A stretch of DNA of 64,000 nt from Breznakibacter sp047600785 (GTDB lineage Bacteria > Bacteroidota > Bacteroidia > Bacteroidales > Marinilabiliaceae): NCBI GenBank assembly GCA_047600785.1, contig JASGKH010000002.1:1-64000 (forward strand). The letters run 5' to 3'. How positions within the stretch are numbered: the first letter of the stretch is position 1; each line of letters opens with the position of its first letter. The position numbers were made by a program, and so were the translations under genes. Positions 60,725-64,000 of this stretch are shown here, piece after piece. The notes under the pieces were generated by a model. That model ran no database searches. It saw nothing but the letters and a program-made list of their open reading frames with translations, and was not told where the DNA came from.

Positions 60725-62572
60725 ATGAGAAAATTACTTGTCATATGTATGGGCGTGGCGGCACAGGCAATGGTTTGGGCTCAACAAACGTTCGAGGTAC
60801 GCGATGGCCATTTCCTGTTGGACGGCAAGCCGTTTACCATCCATTCGGGCGAGATGCATTATGCGCGGGTGCCCGAGCCATACTGGTCGCACCGTTTCAG
60901 GATGATGAAGGCCATGGGACTCAATACCGTGGCAACCTACGTGTTTTGGAACTATCATGAGGTGGCGCCCGGTGTCTGGGATTTCACTTCGGAAAACCGC
61001 AATCTGAGGAAATTTATTAAAGCGGCGCAATCCGAGGGACTTAAAGTCATTCTCCGGCCGGGACCTTATGCCTGTGCCGAATGGGAGTTTGGCGGTTTTC
61101 CCTGGTGGCTGCTCAAAAACCGTGAATTGGCCATTCGCGGGAACGGGGCGTTTGTCGATTCGTGCAGGACATACCTCAACCGTTTGGCCGATGAGGTGCG
61201 CGATTTGCAGATCACCCATGAAGGACCCATTATCATGGTACAGGTCGAAAACGAGTTTGGGTCATATGCCGACCAGCAAAAATCCGTTTCTGCCCGGGAG
61301 CACCAAGCTTACTACCATGCTGTTTGGAACTTGCTCAAGGAAGCTGGTTTCGATGTGCCCCTTTTTACTTCCGACGGCACATGGTTGTTCATGCACGGTG
61401 CGTTGCCGGGAGTGTTGCCAACGGCCAACGGCGAGGGAAGTCCCGAACAGCTCAGGCAAATGGTTAACCGGTACCACAACGGGCAGGGGCCTTACATGGT
61501 GGCCGAGTATTATCCCGGATGGTTGGACCATTGGGGGGAACCTTTTGTGAAAATAGGTACCAGTGAGGTGGTAGCCCAAGTAGAGACTTATCTGAAAAAC
61601 GATGTCAGTTTTAACTTTTACATGGTTCATGGCGGCACCAACTTCGGGTTTACCTCCGGGGCCAATTTCACGGCACAAATACCCATACAGCCGCAGCTTA
61701 CCAGTTACGATTACGATGCCCCCATCAGCGAAAACGGAACTGCCACGCCAAGATATATGGCCATCCGGCAATTGATGGAGAAATACGGGCAGGCCCAATT
61801 GCCCGCCATCCCATCGGCAATACCTGTCATTGATTTGGGCAGGATAAGCCTGTCTCCGTCGGCCACGGTATTCGATCTGGCCAATACCCTTGAACCTGTG
61901 GTCGGAGAGAAGCCCCTGACGTTCGAGGATCTGGACCAGGGCGCAGGGTATGTGCTTTATCGAAAACGTTTTACCCAGCCGCTCAAAGGTGTGTTGTCCG
62001 TAAACGGATTGCGCGATTATGCCAACGTATTTGTCAACGGTTTACCCGTCGGCACGCTCAACCGGATGTACAACCAATTTTCGTTGGAGGTGGATATCCC
62101 GTTTAACGGCATGCTCGATATCCTGGTCGAAAACCTGGGGCGTATCAATTATGGCGACCAATTGCCGCACAACCGCAAAGGCATTATCAGCCCCGTGTTC
62201 GTGGACGGATGGGAAATAACGGGTGGTTGGCAAATGTTCAAATTGCCGTTCGCGCAGGTTCCCCGATCGGTGGTGGCCGGTATGAAGCCCAAGCCGCGTA
62301 TCCCTACGTTGTACAGCGGGCAGTTTAAAGTGAAAAAGCCTGGCAACGCGTTCCTTGATATGCGTGGCTGGGGAAAAGGGGCGGTGTTCGTCAACGGCCA
62401 CCATTTGGGGCGTTACTGGCATGTGGGGCCGCAGCAAACGCTTTATCTGCCCGGATGCTGGTTGAAAAAGGGCATCAACGACATTGTGGTGTTCGATCAG
62501 GAAAACCCGGTTATCCAACAGTCGGTATCGACGTTGACCCATGCCATCCTGGAATCGCTTTATGAACCGTAA
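60725..62572 (+). CDS. GH35 beta-galactosidase
   Basis: 615 residues, signal peptide ending MVWAQ. Barrel motifs: GKPFTIHSGEMHYARVPEPYW, GLNTVATYVFWNYHE, LRPGPYACAEWEFGGFPWWL, IIMVQVENEFGSY with acid/base Glu177, and MVAEYYPGWLDHWG with nucleophile Glu261. C-terminal beta-sandwich domains (about 370-600) include VFVNGLPVGTLNR and FLDMRGWGKGAVFVNGHHLGRYW. Removes terminal beta-galactose from glycans. It lies 17 bp after the second fucosidase. Confidence 0.95.
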   Translation: MRKLLVICMGVAAQAMVWAQQTFEVRDGHFLLDGKPFTIHSGEMHYARVPEPYWSHRFRMMKAMGLNTVATYVFWNYHEVAPGVWDFTSENRNLRKFIKAAQSEGLKVILRPGPYACAEWEFGGFPWWLLKNRELAIRGNGAFVDSCRTYLNRLADEVRDLQITHEGPIIMVQVENEFGSYADQQKSVSAREHQAYYHAVWNLLKEAGFDVPLFTSDGTWLFMHGALPGVLPTANGEGSPEQLRQMVNRYHNGQGPYMVAEYYPGWLDHWGEPFVKIGTSEVVAQVETYLKNDVSFNFYMVHGGTNFGFTSGANFTAQIPIQPQLTSYDYDAPISENGTATPRYMAIRQLMEKYGQAQLPAIPSAIPVIDLGRISLSPSATVFDLANTLEPVVGEKPLTFEDLDQGAGYVLYRKRFTQPLKGVLSVNGLRDYANVFVNGLPVGTLNRMYNQFSLEVDIPFNGMLDILVENLGRINYGDQLPHNRKGIISPVFVDGWEITGGWQMFKLPFAQVPRSVVAGMKPKPRIPTLYSGQFKVKKPGNAFLDMRGWGKGAVFVNGHHLGRYWHVGPQQTLYLPGCWLKKGINDIVVFDQENPVIQQSVSTLTHAILESLYEP

Positions 62573-62603
62573 TCTGTTATCTAACAATGCTAAACCTATT
62601 GAT

Positions 62604-64000
62604 ATGACCTCTCTTTTCAGTAAAACTCTCGTTATTTGCTCATTGGCCCTTTTATTGGCCGCCTGTCACCATCCAAGCCTTGTGGGCGATGCCGCAAAGC
62701 GGGATTTGATCCACCAACGCTTCCTTTCCCAAAAAGAACTGGCAAAAAACAGGAGCGGCCAGCTTTTTGGCGTGTTCGACGGCCCACTGACCGCTCAGGA
62801 GACCGAAGCCCTGGAATTCTTGTATGCTTACATGCCATTGAGCGATTTGGCCAATTACGATGGGTCTTTTTACCTGTCGCAGGTGCGTTATGCCTTAAAA
62901 ACACGAGAGGTTTTTTCATGGGGAAAAACTGTCCCCAATGATGTTTTCCTCCACTTTGTATTGCCTTACAGAGTCAATAACGAAGATTTGGATACGGCCC
63001 GTATGGTGTTTTTCAACGAGTTGAAAGACCGTGTGGTCCATATGGGCATGCGTGAGGCCGCGCTGGAGGTGAACCACTGGTGTCACGAGAAAGTATCATA
63101 CCAACCGACAGATGGGCGTACCAGTGCTCCGTTAAGCACGGTTCGGTCGGCATTTGGCCGTTGCGGCGAGGAGTCTACGTTCACTGTCACCGCCATGCGT
63201 GCGGTCGGCATTCCGGCAAGGCAGATTTACACGCCGCGCTGGGCCCATTCCGATGACAACCATGCCTGGGTTGAAGTATGGATCGATGGCAAATGGTATT
63301 TCCTTGGGGCCTGCGAACCCGAACCCGATTTGAACATGGGCTGGTTTGCCGGGCCGGCCACACGCGCCATGTTGCTCCATACGCGCGTATTCGGCCAGTA
63401 TGACACAAAGGATGACGTGGTCACACGCGACGACCGGTACACCGAGCTGAACGTGATCCCCGATTACGCTCCTGCCAAACGCTTTTATGTAAAAGTGGTT
63501 GAAAACGGGGTTCCGGTCGCCGAGTCCGATGTGGAATTCCAACTTTACAACTATGCCGAATTTTATCCCATTGCCAGGGCAAAAACGGATGATGACGGCA
63601 TTTGTTCGCTGCTGACGGGGTATGGCGATTTAATAGTTTGGGCATCGGCCAACGGGAAAGTTGCATACCACAGGGCACGCATTGCCCAAACCGATACGGT
63701 GGTGTTGGCCCTTGCCCCATATGGGCAGACAGTGTCCGACGAAGAGTTCGACATTGTGCCTCCGCCGCTTGGCCCGATTGCCGAGGCGTCGAAACAGGGG
63801 CGGGAGGAAAACACGCGCCGTTTACACCAGGAAGATTCGATCCGTAACGCTTATGAACGGACGTTCATCGATTCGGCGGGCATTGCCGCAGTGGCTGCCA
63901 GATTAGGGACCGGTTTCCCAAAACTGAAAACCATCTTCACCCAAAGTTGCGGGAACTGGGCCGTGGTAAAAGAATTTTTGCTCACCCAGGGAACCGTTGA
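62604..64000 (+). CDS. Transglutaminase-like lipoprotein, N-terminal part (runs off right edge)
   Basis: 465 codons are visible and the frame is open at the edge. Lipobox LLAAC (Cys21). A transglutaminase/protease-like core (about 130-245) has Cys187 in FGRCGEESTFTVTAMRAVGIPARQIYTPRW and His220 in DDNHAWVEVWIDGKWYFLGACEPEPD, the Cys-His-acid triad order. A carboxypeptidase-regulatory-like sandwich follows (about 290-375: YVKVVENGVPVAESDVEFQLYN). It resembles large transglutaminase-domain lipoproteins of Bacteroidetes glycan loci; in bacteria this fold often serves as a peptidase or peptide:N-glycosidase-type hydrolase. A role in removing peptide or glycan from glycopeptides is a guess. Confidence 0.85.
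   Translation, partial: MTSLFSKTLVICSLALLLAACHHPSLVGDAAKRDLIHQRFLSQKELAKNRSGQLFGVFDGPLTAQETEALEFLYAYMPLSDLANYDGSFYLSQVRYALKTREVFSWGKTVPNDVFLHFVLPYRVNNEDLDTARMVFFNELKDRVVHMGMREAALEVNHWCHEKVSYQPTDGRTSAPLSTVRSAFGRCGEESTFTVTAMRAVGIPARQIYTPRWAHSDDNHAWVEVWIDGKWYFLGACEPEPDLNMGWFAGPATRAMLLHTRVFGQYDTKDDVVTRDDRYTELNVIPDYAPAKRFYVKVVENGVPVAESDVEFQLYNYAEFYPIARAKTDDDGICSLLTGYGDLIVWASANGKVAYHRARIAQTDTVVLALAPYGQTVSDEEFDIVPPPLGPIAEASKQGREENTRRLHQEDSIRNAYERTFIDSAGIAAVAARLGTGFPKLKTIFTQSCGNWAVVKEFLLTQGTV

Overview
The window comes from a Bacteroidota chromosome, most likely order Bacteroidales. The evidence is two SusC/SusD pairs, BACON and NigD-like lipoproteins, lipobox-rich surface proteins, promoters of the TTTG / TAnnTTTG type, and hardly any Shine-Dalgarno signals. 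I cannot fix the family or genus. No rRNA, tRNA, phage, insertion sequence or CRISPR array was recognised. Almost all coding capacity serves polysaccharide and glycoprotein breakdown.

Region A (1-12699, minus strand) is a polysaccharide utilization locus (PUL): a sensor/LuxR-type regulator, then SusC, SusD, a surface glycan-binding protein with three tandem carbohydrate-binding repeats, a BACON-GH16 endoglucanase and a GH3 beta-glucosidase cut by the left edge. The gene set fits beta-1,3-glucan (laminarin-like) use. Region B (12937-23824) holds a NifX-like protein and an orphan partner, a xylB-xylA-xylE operon with its own promoter and terminators, and a housekeeping-type cluster (NigD-like, DUF4827-like, two FKBP proteins, NrnA, SlyD-like, SDR). 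Region C (23944-37575) is a second PUL: a divergent regulator of the same architecture as in A, then SusC, SusD, a surface lipoprotein and three consecutive GH30 enzymes, consistent with beta-1,6-glucan. The third GH30 carries an apparent one-base frameshift at its signal peptide, exactly on a G-GGA-AAA heptamer.

Region D (37582-64000) is a divergent glycoprotein-glycan cluster without SusC/SusD. Leftward from a shared control region near 51.2-51.3 kb run CutC, a GH2 beta-mannosidase-like enzyme, GH3, GH92, GH125, a second GH92 and an Asp-box (sialidase-superfamily) protein. Rightward run a ROK repressor, a NagB-PIG-L fusion, a ROK sugar kinase, a GH20 hexosaminidase, two GH29 fucosidases, a GH35 beta-galactosidase and a transglutaminase-like lipoprotein cut by the right edge. 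Together these could strip mannose, GlcNAc, fucose and galactose from N-glycan-type chains and feed GlcNAc into central metabolism. A dyad TATGAAAATATTCATA beside a promoter-like box is a candidate operator.

The least explained sequence is non-coding: a six-unit 22-bp array (45399-45530), a 98-bp repeat block (42681-42936), an 87-bp inverted element (38749-38835), phased GATGAG hexamers upstream of the first SusC, and intercistronic hairpins at matching places in both PULs.
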